This document shows positions 1-8,702 of a stretch of DNA of 64,000 nt, piece by piece; the first letter of the stretch is position 1; every line of letters starts with the position of its first letter. Source of the DNA: Paraoerskovia marina DSM 21750 (lineage in GTDB: Bacteria; Actinomycetota; Actinomycetes; Actinomycetales; Cellulomonadaceae). The notes under the pieces were generated by a model. It was not told where the DNA came from, did no database searches, and saw only the letters and a list, made by a program, of their open reading frames with translations. The stretch lies in NCBI RefSeq assembly GCF_000701465.1, contig NZ_JNIY01000004.1:124001-188000 (forward strand). The letters are read 5' to 3'. A program made the position numbers and the translations under genes.

Positions 1-555
1 AAGCGCTTCGGGATGCTGGAGGAGCAGCTCGAGGTTCTGACCGGGCTGTGGGGGACGGCGCTCGGCGAGACCTTCGACTTCCACGGCGCGCAATACGACC
101 TCACCGAGTCACCCGCACTGCCCAAGCCGACGCAGCCCACGATCCCCGTGATCGTCGGTGGTGGGGGGAAGCGTCGGACGCCGCAGCTCGCCGCCCGGTT
201 CGCCGCCGAGTACAACCAGGCGTTCCCCGCGCTCGACTCGATCGCCGACCGCTTCCGTGAGGTGCAGTCCGTCGCGGACGAGTCCGGGCGGACGACGCCG
301 CTGACACGGTCCGTCGCGCTCGTGCTGTGCGTCGGGAAGGACGAGGCGGAGTTCACGCGCCGCGCGGCCGCGATCGGTCGAGAGCCCGCCGAGCTGCGTC
401 AGAACGGGATCGCGGGGACCGTGCCCGAGGCCGTCGAGACGCTCAACCGCGTCGTCGCCGACGGCGCAGAGCGGGTCTACCTCCAGGTCCTCGACCTGGC
501 CGACCTCGACCACCTCGACCTCGTCGCCCGCGAGGTCGCGCCGCACGTCGGCTGA
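1..555 (+). CDS. LLM-class F420/flavin-dependent oxidoreductase, C-terminal part (5' truncated by window edge)
   Basis: The reading frame is open from base 1, so the gene begins outside the window; about 184 residues remain. The visible part resembles the C-terminal half of the luciferase-like monooxygenase fold: a proline-rich stretch leading to VPVIVGGGGKR-like strand-loop (IPVIVGGGGKRRT, a phosphate-binding region of the cofactor), then the helix starting QLAARFAAEYN, and a final EAVETLNRVVADGAERVYLQ segment. Such enzymes are soluble and use F420 or FMN for hydride transfer; the substrate cannot be told from this part. It runs towards the leftward GNAT gene with only 3 bases between the stops. 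Confidence 0.82.
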   Translation, partial: KRFGMLEEQLEVLTGLWGTALGETFDFHGAQYDLTESPALPKPTQPTIPVIVGGGGKRRTPQLAARFAAEYNQAFPALDSIADRFREVQSVADESGRTTPLTRSVALVLCVGKDEAEFTRRAAAIGREPAELRQNGIAGTVPEAVETLNRVVADGAERVYLQVLDLADLDHLDLVAREVAPHVG

Positions 556-558
556 GGC

Positions 559-1161
559 TCAGTCGAGGGTGAGGCCGAGCACGGTGCTGCCGGCCGGCAG
601 GGGCTCGAACCCGAGGTGTCGGTAGAACCCGATCGCCGACGTGTTGGTGTCCGAGACCCCGAGGTGGACGCCGGGGATCCCGTGGTCACGGAGGGCGTCG
701 AAGAGCTCCTCGAGGAGCCGGCGCCCGTTGCCGCCGCCCTGCGCCTCGGGGAGCAGGTCGACGTGCAGGTGTGCGGGGTAGTCCGCGAGCCAGGGCGCCT
801 CGGTGCGGTGCGGCGCGTGGATCTGACGTACGAGGCCGGCGTCGGGGGAGTCGGGCGAGACGCCGTCGAGCGGGTAGCGCTCGCGCAGCGCGGGCCACCA
901 CTCGGACTCGAGGCGCTCCTCGAACGACGTGGTGTCCGGCACGCCGAGCACGTAGCCGAGGGGTCGGTCGTCCTCGGACGTCACGACGAAGGCGAGCGAC
1001 GGCTCCAGCGCCAGATACGCGCCGAGATAGACCTCGCCGAGCAGGCGGGGGTCCTCGAAGCGGCCCGAGGCGTCCTGGCCGTCGGCGCCGGTGCGCAGGC
1101 AGATGTCGTAGAGCGCGTCGACCTCGGAGGGGTCCGAGGCGCGCGCCGGGCGGATCGTCAT
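559..1161 (-). CDS. GNAT family N-acetyltransferase
   Basis: A 200-residue protein starting MTIRPARASD, the usual first strand of the Gcn5-related acetyltransferase fold. An acetyl-CoA pyrophosphate-loop region is seen as QGGGNGRRLLEEL (R/Q-x-x-G-x-G/A type), followed by GIPGVHLGVSDTNTSAIGFYRHLGFE, the typical strand 5 to helix 4 segment. The start was set at 1161 because the ATG overlaps the TGA of the upstream LytR_C gene (ATGA); the longer frame upstream is a shadow. It is the last gene of a leftward run of three overlapping genes. Substrate unknown. Confidence 0.85.
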   Translation of the reverse strand: MTIRPARASDPSEVDALYDICLRTGADGQDASGRFEDPRLLGEVYLGAYLALEPSLAFVVTSEDDRPLGYVLGVPDTTSFEERLESEWWPALRERYPLDGVSPDSPDAGLVRQIHAPHRTEAPWLADYPAHLHVDLLPEAQGGGNGRRLLEELFDALRDHGIPGVHLGVSDTNTSAIGFYRHLGFEPLPAGSTVLGLTLD

Positions 1162-1835
1162 CAGCTCGAGGCCTCCGTGCTGTCCGCGCCTTCCTCTGTC
1201 GCCTCGGGTTCCGGCTCCGGGGAGTGGCGGGGCGTGATGTCCTCGACGTCGGTGCACTGGTCCGGGCTCGTGAGCGGGACGTCGGCCTCGAGCGTGACCT
1301 CGTCCTCGGGGATGAGTCCGTCGAAGTTCGCGCCGACCCGGACGTCGACGGTGGGCTCCGGCCGGTCGTCGAGCACGACGGCGGAGTTCGTCAGCTGGGC
1401 CGCCACCGTGTACGCGGCGGCGAGGCCGGCGGCGTTGGAGCTGACCAACGTGTACGGGAGCTCCTCGGCGTTGCCGTTCTCGTCCAGCGCGTTGCCCACC
1501 TCGGCGACCTGGAACCCGCGGTCGGCGAGCATGTCGCCGGTGATGGTCGCGATGCCGGTGCGGCCGCTCGCGTTCAGCACGGTGACCGAGACGGACTTGT
1601 ACGAGACCGGCATCGTCTCGTCGGGGACACAGGGCTGCTGGAGCGTGTCCTTGCTCTCGCCGATGGTGGTGAACCCGCGGTTGAAGGGCGACTCGACCGC
1701 CCCGGTGTAGACGGCGAGAGACCCGACGCCAATCACGGCGAGGATCGCGATCAGGATCCCGAACACGAGGGCCTGGCGCTCGTGCTCGCGTCGCCGTCGA
1801 CGGTCACGTGCCGTCGGCTGCTGCGGAGTTGTCAC
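1161..1835 (-). CDS. LytR C-terminal domain (LytR_C) membrane-anchored protein
   Basis: A 224-residue protein with a basic N-terminus (ARDRRRRREHERQ), one transmembrane helix near residues 24-45 (LVFGILIAILAVIGVGSLAVY) and an extracytoplasmic part. Residues about 80-180 (VSVTVLNASGRTGIATITGDMLADRGF) match the LytR_C fold found alone or at the end of LCP wall-polymer ligases. Role inferred to be at the cell envelope. GTG start at 1835 overlaps the stop of the VapB-like gene (GTGA), and its own stop overlaps the GNAT start, so the three genes look translationally coupled. Confidence 0.82.
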   Translation of the reverse strand: MTTPQQPTARDRRRRREHERQALVFGILIAILAVIGVGSLAVYTGAVESPFNRGFTTIGESKDTLQQPCVPDETMPVSYKSVSVTVLNASGRTGIATITGDMLADRGFQVAEVGNALDENGNAEELPYTLVSSNAAGLAAAYTVAAQLTNSAVVLDDRPEPTVDVRVGANFDGLIPEDEVTLEADVPLTSPDQCTDVEDITPRHSPEPEPEATEEGADSTEASS

Positions 1836-2149
1836 GGGGTGCCCACCTGCTCGTCGTCGATCGTCAAGACCCGCGCGTGGAGCACCGGCCGCTGCTGAAG
1901 CGCCGCCCGCATCGCCCGGTGCAAGCCGTCCTCAAGGTACAGGACGCCGCGGAACTCGACGACGTGAGCGAAGAGGTCGCCGTAGAACGTGGAGTCCTCG
2001 GCCAGCAGACCGTCGAGGTGGAGGATGCGCTTGGTCGTGACGAGCTCGTCGAGCCGCACCTGGCGTGGCGGGACGTCCGACCAGTCGCTCGGGTTCTCTC
2101 GACCGTGCTCGGGGTACGGGCGCCCCTCGCCGACGGACCTGAAGATCAT
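1832..2149 (-). CDS. VapB-family antitoxin-like conserved actinobacterial protein
   Basis: A 105-residue acidic protein beginning MIFRSVGEGRPYPEHG, with the block RQVRLDELVTTKRILHLD, then LLAEDSTFYGDLFAHVVEF and a C-terminal GLHRAMRAALQQRPVLHARV. It resembles a conserved actinobacterial family often labelled VapB-type antitoxin in databases, but no PIN toxin gene adjoins it here, so a toxin-antitoxin role is doubtful. The start at 2149, not the longer frame at 2230, is supported by a TAGACT hexamer 7 nt upstream, typical of a leaderless gene. It heads the overlapping VapB-like / LytR_C / GNAT set. Confidence 0.65.
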   Translation of the reverse strand: MIFRSVGEGRPYPEHGRENPSDWSDVPPRQVRLDELVTTKRILHLDGLLAEDSTFYGDLFAHVVEFRGVLYLEDGLHRAMRAALQQRPVLHARVLTIDDEQVGTP

Positions 2150-2162
2150 GCGGGCCAGTCTA
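2150..2162 (-). promoter_or_regulatory. leaderless promoter -10 (TAGACT) of VapB-like gene
   Basis: On the minus strand TAGACT (2157-2162) is separated by 7 nt from the ATG at 2149, the spacing expected if transcription starts at the initiation codon. It selects the short start. Confidence 0.6.
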
Positions 2163-2192
2163 GGTGAGGGGCGCCCTGACACTGGGAACTTC

Positions 2193-3809
2193 TCATCCAG
2201 TGGTGAGGTCGCGTCGTCGGAACCCGACAAATGCCGCGAGGATCAGCGCTGCCGCAACGGCCGTGAGGATGATGAGCGGCCCTGCCGTGGGATCCGTGTC
2301 GGCGACGTCGGGCACGGAGTAGAACGGCGAGAGGCGCATCGCCCACTCGGGGAGCTCGAACAGCGGGCCGAACAGCCCGGCCACGAACCCGTAGACCAGG
2401 AGGAGCCACCCGACGCCGAGGTCGCGCCCGACCAGGCCGTAGAGCGCCAGGACTGCCCCGACCACGACGGCGACCGCCGGCAGGTACGCGAGCGTCCCCA
2501 CCGCGACGTCCAGCGCGACGTCGTTCCCGACCCCCGCGACCAGCTCGCCCGCGGCGAGCCCGACGGCCGCCACGACGAGGACCAGGACCGTGCCGACGGC
2601 GGTGACCGCGAGCTGGGCACCGAGCCAGCGCGTGCGGGCGACGGGGCCGGCGAACAGCGGCTCGGCACGGCCGGACTGCTCCTCGGCGCGCGCACGCGAG
2701 ATCGACGAGATCGCGAACGCCGTCACCATCAGGCCGAGGTAGAGGATCATCACGGAGTTGAAGCCGTCGAGGATCTGGTCGGCGTCGCCGAAGATCGCCG
2801 CGGCGGCCTCGTTGCCCTCGACCATCTCGAGCATGTCGTCCATCGAGCTGGCGAACGTCCCGGACAGGAGTGCGAGCAGCCCGATCCCGGCACCCCACGC
2901 GACGACCGAGGCGCGCTGAAGTCGCCAGGCGAGAGCGAACGGGGACCGCAGCCCGGGCCGTGCCGTCGCCCGCCCGCTCCGCGGCGCGACGAGCCCGGCC
3001 CCGAGGTCGCGCCTCGCGCTGAGCGTCGAGGCGACCGCCAGGAGAACGACGACGAGTGCCAGGGTGAGCGCGAGCGGCCACCACCGCAGGTCGACGAACG
3101 GGCGCATCTGCTGCGCCCACGCCAGCGGGGAGAACCAGGAGAGCGTCGAGCCGTGGGTCTCCTGGATGTCGCCCGCGGCGCGCACGACGAAGGCCGCGCC
3201 GAGGGCGGCCATGGCGAGGCCGCTGGCGGTGCGCGCGTGCTCGGTGACCTGCGCGGTCACCAGGGCCACGGCGCCGAAGGCCATCCCGGTCAGGGCCATG
3301 CCGGAGGTCAGTGCGAGGGTGTCGACGACGGTGATCGCCGACCCGTCGATTCCGGCACCGGAGGCGAGGATCAGCACGGTGCTCAGTGTCGCGACCGCCA
3401 GGTTCGCCACGGTGACGACGACGAACGCGGAGACCCCCTGCGCGCTGCGCCCGACGACGCCGGCCCGGACGAGCTCGGTGCGCCCCGTCTCCTCCTCCGC
3501 GCGGGTGTGCCGGACGGCCAGCAGGATCGACATGATGCAGATCGCGACGACGACGAACGGCGTGAACTCGTTGGCCGTCATCGCGCCGAGCGTGTAGTCC
3601 TCCATGCCGTAGCCCGGGCCGGTCATGATCGTGGCGGCCGGGGTCGAGACGAGGTCGGCTCGCACCTGCCGGTCGGCGGCGGTCGGGTAGATCGCGTCGA
3701 GCGCGAGGATCCCGTACGGGAACATCAGCGAGGCCGCGACCGCCCAGATCGCGATCCGGAGCCGGTCCCGGCGCAGGCCGTGCCGGACGAGGGTCCAGGT
3801 GCCGGTCAT
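2193..3809 (-). CDS. ABC transporter permease (exporter, ABC-2 like)
   Basis: A 538-residue polytopic membrane protein starting [18 protein letters not shown]. About a dozen hydrophobic segments can be seen in two halves, each opening with a large extracytoplasmic loop after the first helix, as in actinobacterial ABC-2 permeases of the antibiotic/polyketide exporter type. A cytoplasmic loop carries [18 protein letters not shown], and its repeat [18 protein letters not shown] in the second half shows internal duplication. The ATG overlaps the end of the ATPase gene by 4 bases, so both are one operon with the TetR gene upstream. Likely a drug or toxic-compound exporter regulated by that TetR; substrate unknown. 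Confidence 0.85.
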   Translation of the reverse strand: MTGTWTLVRHGLRRDRLRIAIWAVAASLMFPYGILALDAIYPTAADRQVRADLVSTPAATIMTGPGYGMEDYTLGAMTANEFTPFVVVAICIMSILLAVRHTRAEEETGRTELVRAGVVGRSAQGVSAFVVVTVANLAVATLSTVLILASGAGIDGSAITVVDTLALTSGMALTGMAFGAVALVTAQVTEHARTASGLAMAALGAAFVVRAAGDIQETHGSTLSWFSPLAWAQQMRPFVDLRWWPLALTLALVVVLLAVASTLSARRDLGAGLVAPRSGRATARPGLRSPFALAWRLQRASVVAWGAGIGLLALLSGTFASSMDDMLEMVEGNEAAAAIFGDADQILDGFNSVMILYLGLMVTAFAISSISRARAEEQSGRAEPLFAGPVARTRWLGAQLAVTAVGTVLVLVVAAVGLAAGELVAGVGNDVALDVAVGTLAYLPAVAVVVGAVLALYGLVGRDLGVGWLLLVYGFVAGLFGPLFELPEWAMRLSPFYSVPDVADTDPTAGPLIILTAVAAALILAAFVGFRRRDLTTG

Positions 3810-4744
3810 CCCTGGACCGTCCGGGAGCCGGTGACGTCGTCGCCGTAGTGGCGCAGGAACATCTCCTCGAGCGACGGCGGTGCGGTGACCAGACGGCGCA
3901 GGCCCAGGCCGGAGAGCGCGGCGACCACCTCGTCGGTGCGGTCGTTGTCCGCCGAGAACGAGACGGTGACGACTCCGCCGTCGCCGACCGGGCTCACCGT
4001 GAGGTCGTGGACCGCGTCGATCGCTGTGAGGTCCCCGGGGTCGCCGGTGACGTCGGCGGTGTACGTCGAGCGGGTCAGGTGCCGCAGGTCGTCGAGCGTG
4101 CCGGACTGGACGTCCTTGCCGGCGCGGATGATCGTGACCGTGTCGCAGAGCTTCTCCACCTCGCCGAGGATGTGGCTCGACAGCAGCACCGACGCGCCCC
4201 GGTCGGTGGCCTCGCGGACGCAGTCGGTGAAGACGGACTCCATCAGCGGGTCCAGCCCTGAGGTCGGCTCGTCGAGGATCAGGAGCTCGGTGTCGGCGGC
4301 GAGCGCCGCGACGAGCGCGACCTTCTGCCGGTTGCCCTTGGAGTAGGTGCGGGCCTTCTTCGACGGGTCGAGCTCGAAGCGTTCGAGGAGGTCGGCGCGG
4401 CGGCCCGGGTCGACGGGGCCGCGCAGCCGGGTCAGCAGGTCGATGGCCTCGCCGCCCGAGAGATTGGGCCAGAGGTTGACGTCGCCGGGCACGTAGGCGA
4501 GGCGCCGGTGCAGGTCGACGGCGTCGGCCCACGGGTCGCCGCCGAGCAGGCGGGCGCTCCCGCCGTCGGCCTTGATCAGGCCGAGCAGGACGCGGATCGT
4601 GGTGGACTTGCCGGCGCCGTTGGGGCCGAGGAACCCGGCGACCTCGCCGCGGCGGACGGTCATGCTGAATCCGTCGAGGGCCCGGACCGTGCCGAACGTC
4701 TTGACGAGGTCGTGGATCTCGACGGGGGTGTCGGTGGTGGACAT
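3806..4744 (-). CDS. ABC transporter ATP-binding protein (drug exporter type)
   Basis: A 312-residue ATPase. Walker [10 protein letters not shown] lies near residue 40, the signature is the variant SKGNRQK, Walker B is [12 protein letters not shown] with a D-loop, and the H-loop is SSHILGE. The C-terminal 80 residues form the extra domain often seen in DrrA-like ATPases. It powers the permease encoded immediately downstream (4-nt overlap). The TetR gene lies 24 bases upstream on the same strand, suggesting one regulated operon TetR-ATPase-permease. Confidence 0.9.
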   Translation of the reverse strand: MSTTDTPVEIHDLVKTFGTVRALDGFSMTVRRGEVAGFLGPNGAGKSTTIRVLLGLIKADGGSARLLGGDPWADAVDLHRRLAYVPGDVNLWPNLSGGEAIDLLTRLRGPVDPGRRADLLERFELDPSKKARTYSKGNRQKVALVAALAADTELLILDEPTSGLDPLMESVFTDCVREATDRGASVLLSSHILGEVEKLCDTVTIIRAGKDVQSGTLDDLRHLTRSTYTADVTGDPGDLTAIDAVHDLTVSPVGDGGVVTVSFSADNDRTDEVVAALSGLGLRRLVTAPPSLEEMFLRHYGDDVTGSRTVQG

Positions 4745-4768
4745 GCTTCTCCAGGGTGGGGGAGTGGC

Positions 4769-5443
4769 TCAGGGGTGTGGGGGCGCGTCCGACGGCGGCG
4801 GGTCGCTGCTGTAGGCGAGGTACCCGTCGAGGATCTCGCCCGAGGTGAAGAACCCGTCCGTGTAGAGCTCGAGGGCGGGGAGCGCGATGCTGTCGCTCCA
4901 CGCGCGCATGGTCGCGGCGGGCCGTGCGGCGATGTCGGGCTCGTCGAGCGCGACGTGCAGCAGGAGCGCCCCGAGCGAGGCCAGTGTCATGAACCGGGCG
5001 CGGGCGTGCTCGTCCCGGGAGGGCCTGATGGTGCCGGCGGCGACCCCGGCCCGCACGTACCCCGCGGCGTCGTCGATCATCCGCTCGACGAACGCGCGGG
5101 CGGCCGGGCCGCCGGCCTGGAGCGTGCGCACGACGTAGGCGAGGAGCGGGGCGTACTCGTCCATCGACGCGAGCTGGGCGAGGGGGTCGCCCGTGCCGCC
5201 GACCGACTCGGTCTTGCTGGTCCGGACGATTTCGAAGACGTGCTCGTCGCACGCGGCTCGCAGCCCGTCCTTGGACCCGAAGTGGTGGATGACGAGCCCG
5301 GCGCTGACACCGGCGTCGGCGGCGACCGCGCGCAGACCCGTGCCGAACCCGTCGGTGCCCCAGCGCACGATCGCGGCGTCGCGGATCCTCGCCCGGGCGG
5401 TGAGGTCCTCGGGCGGGGGGGTCGAGCTGCCTGCTGAACGCAT
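4769..5443 (-). CDS. TetR/AcrR family transcriptional regulator
   Basis: A 224-residue repressor with an N-terminal helix-turn-helix: RIRDAAIVRWGTDGFGTGLRAVA then ADAGVSAGLVIHHFGSKDGL. The rest is the all-helical ligand-binding domain. The ATG at 5443 was chosen over a TTG at 5449. An inverted repeat lies directly upstream of this start, so autoregulation is likely. It is followed after 24 bases by the ABC exporter genes, which it probably controls. Confidence 0.9.
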   Translation of the reverse strand: MRSAGSSTPPPEDLTARARIRDAAIVRWGTDGFGTGLRAVAADAGVSAGLVIHHFGSKDGLRAACDEHVFEIVRTSKTESVGGTGDPLAQLASMDEYAPLLAYVVRTLQAGGPAARAFVERMIDDAAGYVRAGVAAGTIRPSRDEHARARFMTLASLGALLLHVALDEPDIAARPAATMRAWSDSIALPALELYTDGFFTSGEILDGYLAYSSDPPPSDAPPHP

Positions 5444-5445
5444 GT

Positions 5446-5468
5446 TCAACAGGCTATACGCCTGTTCA
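5446..5468. promoter_or_regulatory. inverted repeat, probable operator of the adjacent TetR regulator
   Basis: AACAGGC-TATAC-GCCTGTT is a perfect 7-bp inverted repeat (5448-5466), extended to TCA/TGA ends with one mismatch. It lies 2-25 bases upstream of the TetR start codon and overlaps the stop of the preceding ATPase gene. The spacer resembles a -10 element on the minus strand (GTATAG), so binding would block initiation at a promoter with nearly no leader. Confidence 0.6.
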
Positions 5469-6143
5469 GACGCTGTCGAGGCGCGCGTCGACCATCTGCA
5501 CGGTCGCGTCCACGGATGCCAGCGTCGAGGAGTCGTGCGAGACCAGCACGGTGGCAGCCCCGGTGGACCGGGCCAGGCCGGTGATCAGCTCGACCACCTG
5601 GACGCCGCGCTCGTGGTCCAGGGCGGAGGTCGGCTCGTCGACGAGCAGCACGTCGGGCTCACCCACCAGTGCCCGAGCGATCGCGATCCGCTGTCGCTGA
5701 CCGCCCGAGAGCTGGGCGGGCCGCTTCGCCGCGTGGTCGACGACGCCCACCGCGTCGAGGAGCTCGAGCGAGCGGTCGCGCAGGCTCGCCGGCTTCTCGC
5801 CGCGCAGGTGGGCGTGGAGCTCCAGCTGCTCCAGCGCGGTCAGCGACCCGAGGAGCTGCGGCGCCTGGAACACCATCCCGATGCGGTCCCGGCGCACGCG
5901 CGTGGCGTCCGCGACCGACGTCGTCGGCTCGAAGACGACGCTCTCGCCGATCCGGACCTGCCCCCAGGACGGGGCCGTCAGCCCCGCCGCGACGGCCAGA
6001 AGGCTCGACTTGCCGGCGCCCGACGGCCCGAGCAGCGCCGTCGTGGTCCCGGCCGGGACGGTGAGACTGACGTCGTCGACGGCGGTGAGGGTGCTCTCCC
6101 CGTCGGGGTAGACGAGGGTGACGTGCTCCAGGTGCAGATCCAC
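5466..6143 (-). CDS. ABC transporter ATP-binding protein (LolD/MacB type)
   Basis: A 225-residue ATPase of the MacB/LolD (o228) group. Walker A is GPSGAGKSS, the Q-loop is VFQAPQLL, the signature is LSGGQRQRIAIARAL, Walker B is VLLVDEPTSALD and the H-loop is VSHDS. It pairs with the FtsX-like permease encoded 46 bases upstream. Such pairs act as mechanotransmission or lipoprotein/peptide export machines at the envelope. A divergent two-component system next to the permease suggests stress-responsive control. Confidence 0.9.
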   Translation of the reverse strand: MDLHLEHVTLVYPDGESTLTAVDDVSLTVPAGTTTALLGPSGAGKSSLLAVAAGLTAPSWGQVRIGESVVFEPTTSVADATRVRRDRIGMVFQAPQLLGSLTALEQLELHAHLRGEKPASLRDRSLELLDAVGVVDHAAKRPAQLSGGQRQRIAIARALVGEPDVLLVDEPTSALDHERGVQVVELITGLARSTGAATVLVSHDSSTLASVDATVQMVDARLDSV

Positions 6144-6189
6144 CGGGTTCTCCTTCGGTCGGTACGTGGTGGGGCGGGTTCCGAGCAGG

Positions 6190-7278
6190 TCAGTGCGCGG
6201 CGAGGGCGGCGTGCGGGTCGACCCGGGTGATCCGGGCGACGGAGACCGCCGCGCCCACGAGCCCGAGGACGACGAGCGCGACCGCCGGGACGAGGGTCGT
6301 GGACCAGGACACCGAGACCGGGACTGCGGCGGGAAGCACGGCGGCCCCCGGGACGGTCAGGCCCGTGCCCACGGCGACACCGCCGGTCAGGACGAGCGCC
6401 GCCTGGCCGAGTGCGTCCTTGAGCAGATACGGGGTCGAGGCCCCGAGCGCCTTGAGGACCGCGATGTCCGCGGACCGGCTGATCGTCCAGACGGTGAAGA
6501 ACGCACCCACGACGAGCGCGGAGATCACGAGCAGGAACAGCTGCATCGTCGTCAGGGAGAGGTTCTCGCCGGCGAACGACGGGACCGCCGAGCGGGCGTC
6601 GGACGTCGTGACCGTCGTGGTGCCGAGATCGGCGTCCGCCGTCGCGAACGCGTCGGTGCCAGAGCTCGACAGGGCGACCACCGAGGCGACCGGGCCGTCG
6701 CTCTCGCCCGTCGCGCCGCGGGCGCCGATCGCCTGCCAGTCGTCGAGCGTCGTCCACACGACGGGGGAGTGCGAGAACGACTCGTCCGCGTCGACGACGG
6801 CCGCCACCGTGAGGTCGCTGCCCCCCATCGTGACGGCGTCGCCGACCTCGGCGTCGAGGTCGGCGGCCGCACCCGGGGTGAGCACGACCTCCCCGGACGC
6901 GACGTCGCCGCCCGGGACCAGGCCCGACCCGGGCTCCACGCCGAGCGCGGTGACCCCCGCGGTGGTGCTCGCGGACTCGGCCCGCGTCGTCGCCACGCCC
7001 AGGGGATCGGCCGACTCGACGCCGTCGACGTCCTCCCAGCCGGTCCACTGGTCCGCGGTCACGCGGGAGGCCGTGAACTCGGGGCTGTCGTCGGCGCTCG
7101 GCATCGAGAACGCCAGATGGTCGGACGGCAGGTCCGTGACGGCCGACGTCGACTCCCGGGCGAGCCCGGCGGTCAACGAGGAGAGGAAGGTGACGAGGAA
7201 CGTGATCAGGATGATCACGACGGACATCAGGACGAATCGACCGCGGGCGTTCTTCAGGTCACGTAGGGCGACGAACAC
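6190..7278 (-). CDS. FtsX-like ABC transporter permease (MacB/LolC type)
   Basis: A 362-residue protein starting MFVALRDLKNARGRF, the typical N-terminal amphipathic segment of MacB-like permeases. One transmembrane helix follows (VLMSVVIILITFLVTFL), then a large extracytoplasmic domain of about 200 residues and three C-terminal helices, including FTVWTISRSADIAVLKALGAST, the cytoplasmic coupling motif of the FtsX domain. The GTG start at 7278 has GGAGG 7 bases upstream. It is the first gene of the permease-ATPase operon and diverges from the histidine kinase gene. Confidence 0.88.
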   Translation of the reverse strand: MFVALRDLKNARGRFVLMSVVIILITFLVTFLSSLTAGLARESTSAVTDLPSDHLAFSMPSADDSPEFTASRVTADQWTGWEDVDGVESADPLGVATTRAESASTTAGVTALGVEPGSGLVPGGDVASGEVVLTPGAAADLDAEVGDAVTMGGSDLTVAAVVDADESFSHSPVVWTTLDDWQAIGARGATGESDGPVASVVALSSSGTDAFATADADLGTTTVTTSDARSAVPSFAGENLSLTTMQLFLLVISALVVGAFFTVWTISRSADIAVLKALGASTPYLLKDALGQAALVLTGGVAVGTGLTVPGAAVLPAAVPVSVSWSTTLVPAVALVVLGLVGAAVSVARITRVDPHAALAAH

Positions 7279-7338
7279 GGAAACCTCCGGGTGGTGGGAC
7301 TGGTTCCAGCCTCCGTCGCGCACACCCCCGGGTCATCG

Positions 7339-7363
7339 GGCGCGGGAGTGACTCTCCCGCGCC
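7339..7363. promoter_or_regulatory. 25-bp perfect inverted repeat in divergent promoter region
   Basis: GGCGCGGGAG-TGACT-CTCCCGCGCC is a perfect 10-bp inverted repeat midway between the FtsX permease and the sensor kinase starts. It could be the binding site of the adjacent NarL-type response regulator or another dimeric regulator. No T-run follows, so a terminator is unlikely. Confidence 0.45.
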
Positions 7364-7418
7364 GAAGGTCGACGCCGCGGTCAACCTTTCGGACGATGCG
7401 CGGTTCCAGCACGCGACT

Positions 7419-7430
7419 ACCGTGGATCGG
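7419..7430 (+). promoter_or_regulatory. leaderless promoter -10 (TACCGT) of sensor kinase gene
   Basis: TACCGT (7419-7424) is 6 nt before the GTG at 7431, which favours that start over the in-frame GTG at 7422. Confidence 0.5.
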
Positions 7431-8702
7431 GTGAACCGGCACCCAAGGCCACCCGTGGCGCGCGGCCTCTTCGTGGGGCTCGACGTGCTGACGGGCGCGC
7501 TCGTCGTCGTCGCGGTCGTCGCGGCCCCCGCCGGGTCGAGGGCACCCGCGGCGCTCGCGGCCGTCGTGCTCCTCGGGGTCTACGTGTGGGGACGGCTCAC
7601 CGTCCGCGTCCAGCAGCGTCCCATCTCCGCACCCCGCGGTGCCTGGTGGCCCGACACGACGTGGATCCTCGCGCTGCTCCTCCCGTGGGCCGTCCTGCTC
7701 TGGTTGACGCCCGGGGCGCTCTGGATCGCCTTCCCGCTGATGTTCCTGCAGATGCACGTCCTCGGCCCGCACCGGGGGCCGTTGATGGTCCTCGCGACCG
7801 CCGCCCTGGCGATCGCCGAGGGGCTGCTCGTGCAGGTGAGCCCGGGCGACTCCTGGACCGGGTTCGTCCTCGGCCCGCTCTTCGGGGCAGCCGTGGCGAT
7901 CGGGGTGGTGCTGGGGCTCGAGGCTCTCGTCCGGGAGTCGGAGGCCCGTCAGCGCACGGTCGAGGAGCTCACCGCCGCGCGCCTGCACCTCGCGGCCGCC
8001 GACCGTGAGAACGCCGTCGCCGCCGAGCGGGAACGGGTCGCCCGCGACATCCACGACACCGTCGCGCAGTCGCTCACCGCGATCGAGCTGCTGCTGCGCA
8101 CCGCCGAACCCGCGATCGGCGCCGACGACGCCCGAGCCCGTCGCCTCGTCGACCAGGCCCGCACCGCGGCCCAGGACAGCCTCGCGGACGCGCGCCGGCT
8201 CGTCGAGGACCTCACGCCGGCCGATCTGCACCGCACGACGCTCGTCGGAGCGCTCCGCCGCGTCGCCGGACGGACCGCCACCGCGTCCTCCGACGACGCG
8301 ACGCCCCTGACCGTCGACGTCGAGACCTGCGGGGAGCCGCGCGCGCTGCCCGTCCCGGTGGAGACGGCCGTCCTGCGGATCGCGCAGTCCGCGCTCGCGA
8401 ACGTCAGCCGGCACGCCGACGCCGCCCACGCGCGCCTCACCCTCACCTACGAGCCCGAGCGGGTGACCCTCGACGTCGTCGACGACGGGCACGGGTTCGA
8501 CCCCGCCGTCTCCCCGACGCGAGGTTCCGGGAGCGGCGGCTTCGGCCTTCCCGCGATCCGCTCGCGCGTCCACGAGCTCGCCGGGACCGTCGTCCTCGAG
8601 TCGGCACCCGGGCGAGGGACGGCGCTCGCGGTCACTTTCCCCGTCCACGAGGCTGGGCCGCCGCCCGGGGCGACCGTGCCCGACCCGGAGGTGACCGCAT
8701 GA
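7431..8702 (+). CDS. sensor histidine kinase (NarL-partner, HisKA_3 type)
   Basis: A 423-residue membrane kinase. The first 170 residues contain about five hydrophobic helices, then a coiled segment leads to the HisKA_3 box RERVARDIHDTVAQSL with the phospho-accepting His. The HATPase domain shows ANVSRHADAA (N box), VVDDGHGFD (G1) and GGFGLPAIRSR (G2). It should phosphorylate the response regulator encoded next (ATGA overlap). Placement opposite the FtsX/LolD transporter suggests it senses envelope stress or a transported compound; the signal is unknown. Confidence 0.9.
   Translation: MNRHPRPPVARGLFVGLDVLTGALVVVAVVAAPAGSRAPAALAAVVLLGVYVWGRLTVRVQQRPISAPRGAWWPDTTWILALLLPWAVLLWLTPGALWIAFPLMFLQMHVLGPHRGPLMVLATAALAIAEGLLVQVSPGDSWTGFVLGPLFGAAVAIGVVLGLEALVRESEARQRTVEELTAARLHLAAADRENAVAAERERVARDIHDTVAQSLTAIELLLRTAEPAIGADDARARRLVDQARTAAQDSLADARRLVEDLTPADLHRTTLVGALRRVAGRTATASSDDATPLTVDVETCGEPRALPVPVETAVLRIAQSALANVSRHADAAHARLTLTYEPERVTLDVVDDGHGFDPAVSPTRGSGSGGFGLPAIRSRVHELAGTVVLESAPGRGTALAVTFPVHEAGPPPGATVPDPEVTA

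Noticed and set aside
2193-5252. A single 1019-residue permease frame
   Set aside because: The true gene starts at 3809; the upstream part is an out-of-frame shadow of the ATPase and TetR genes.
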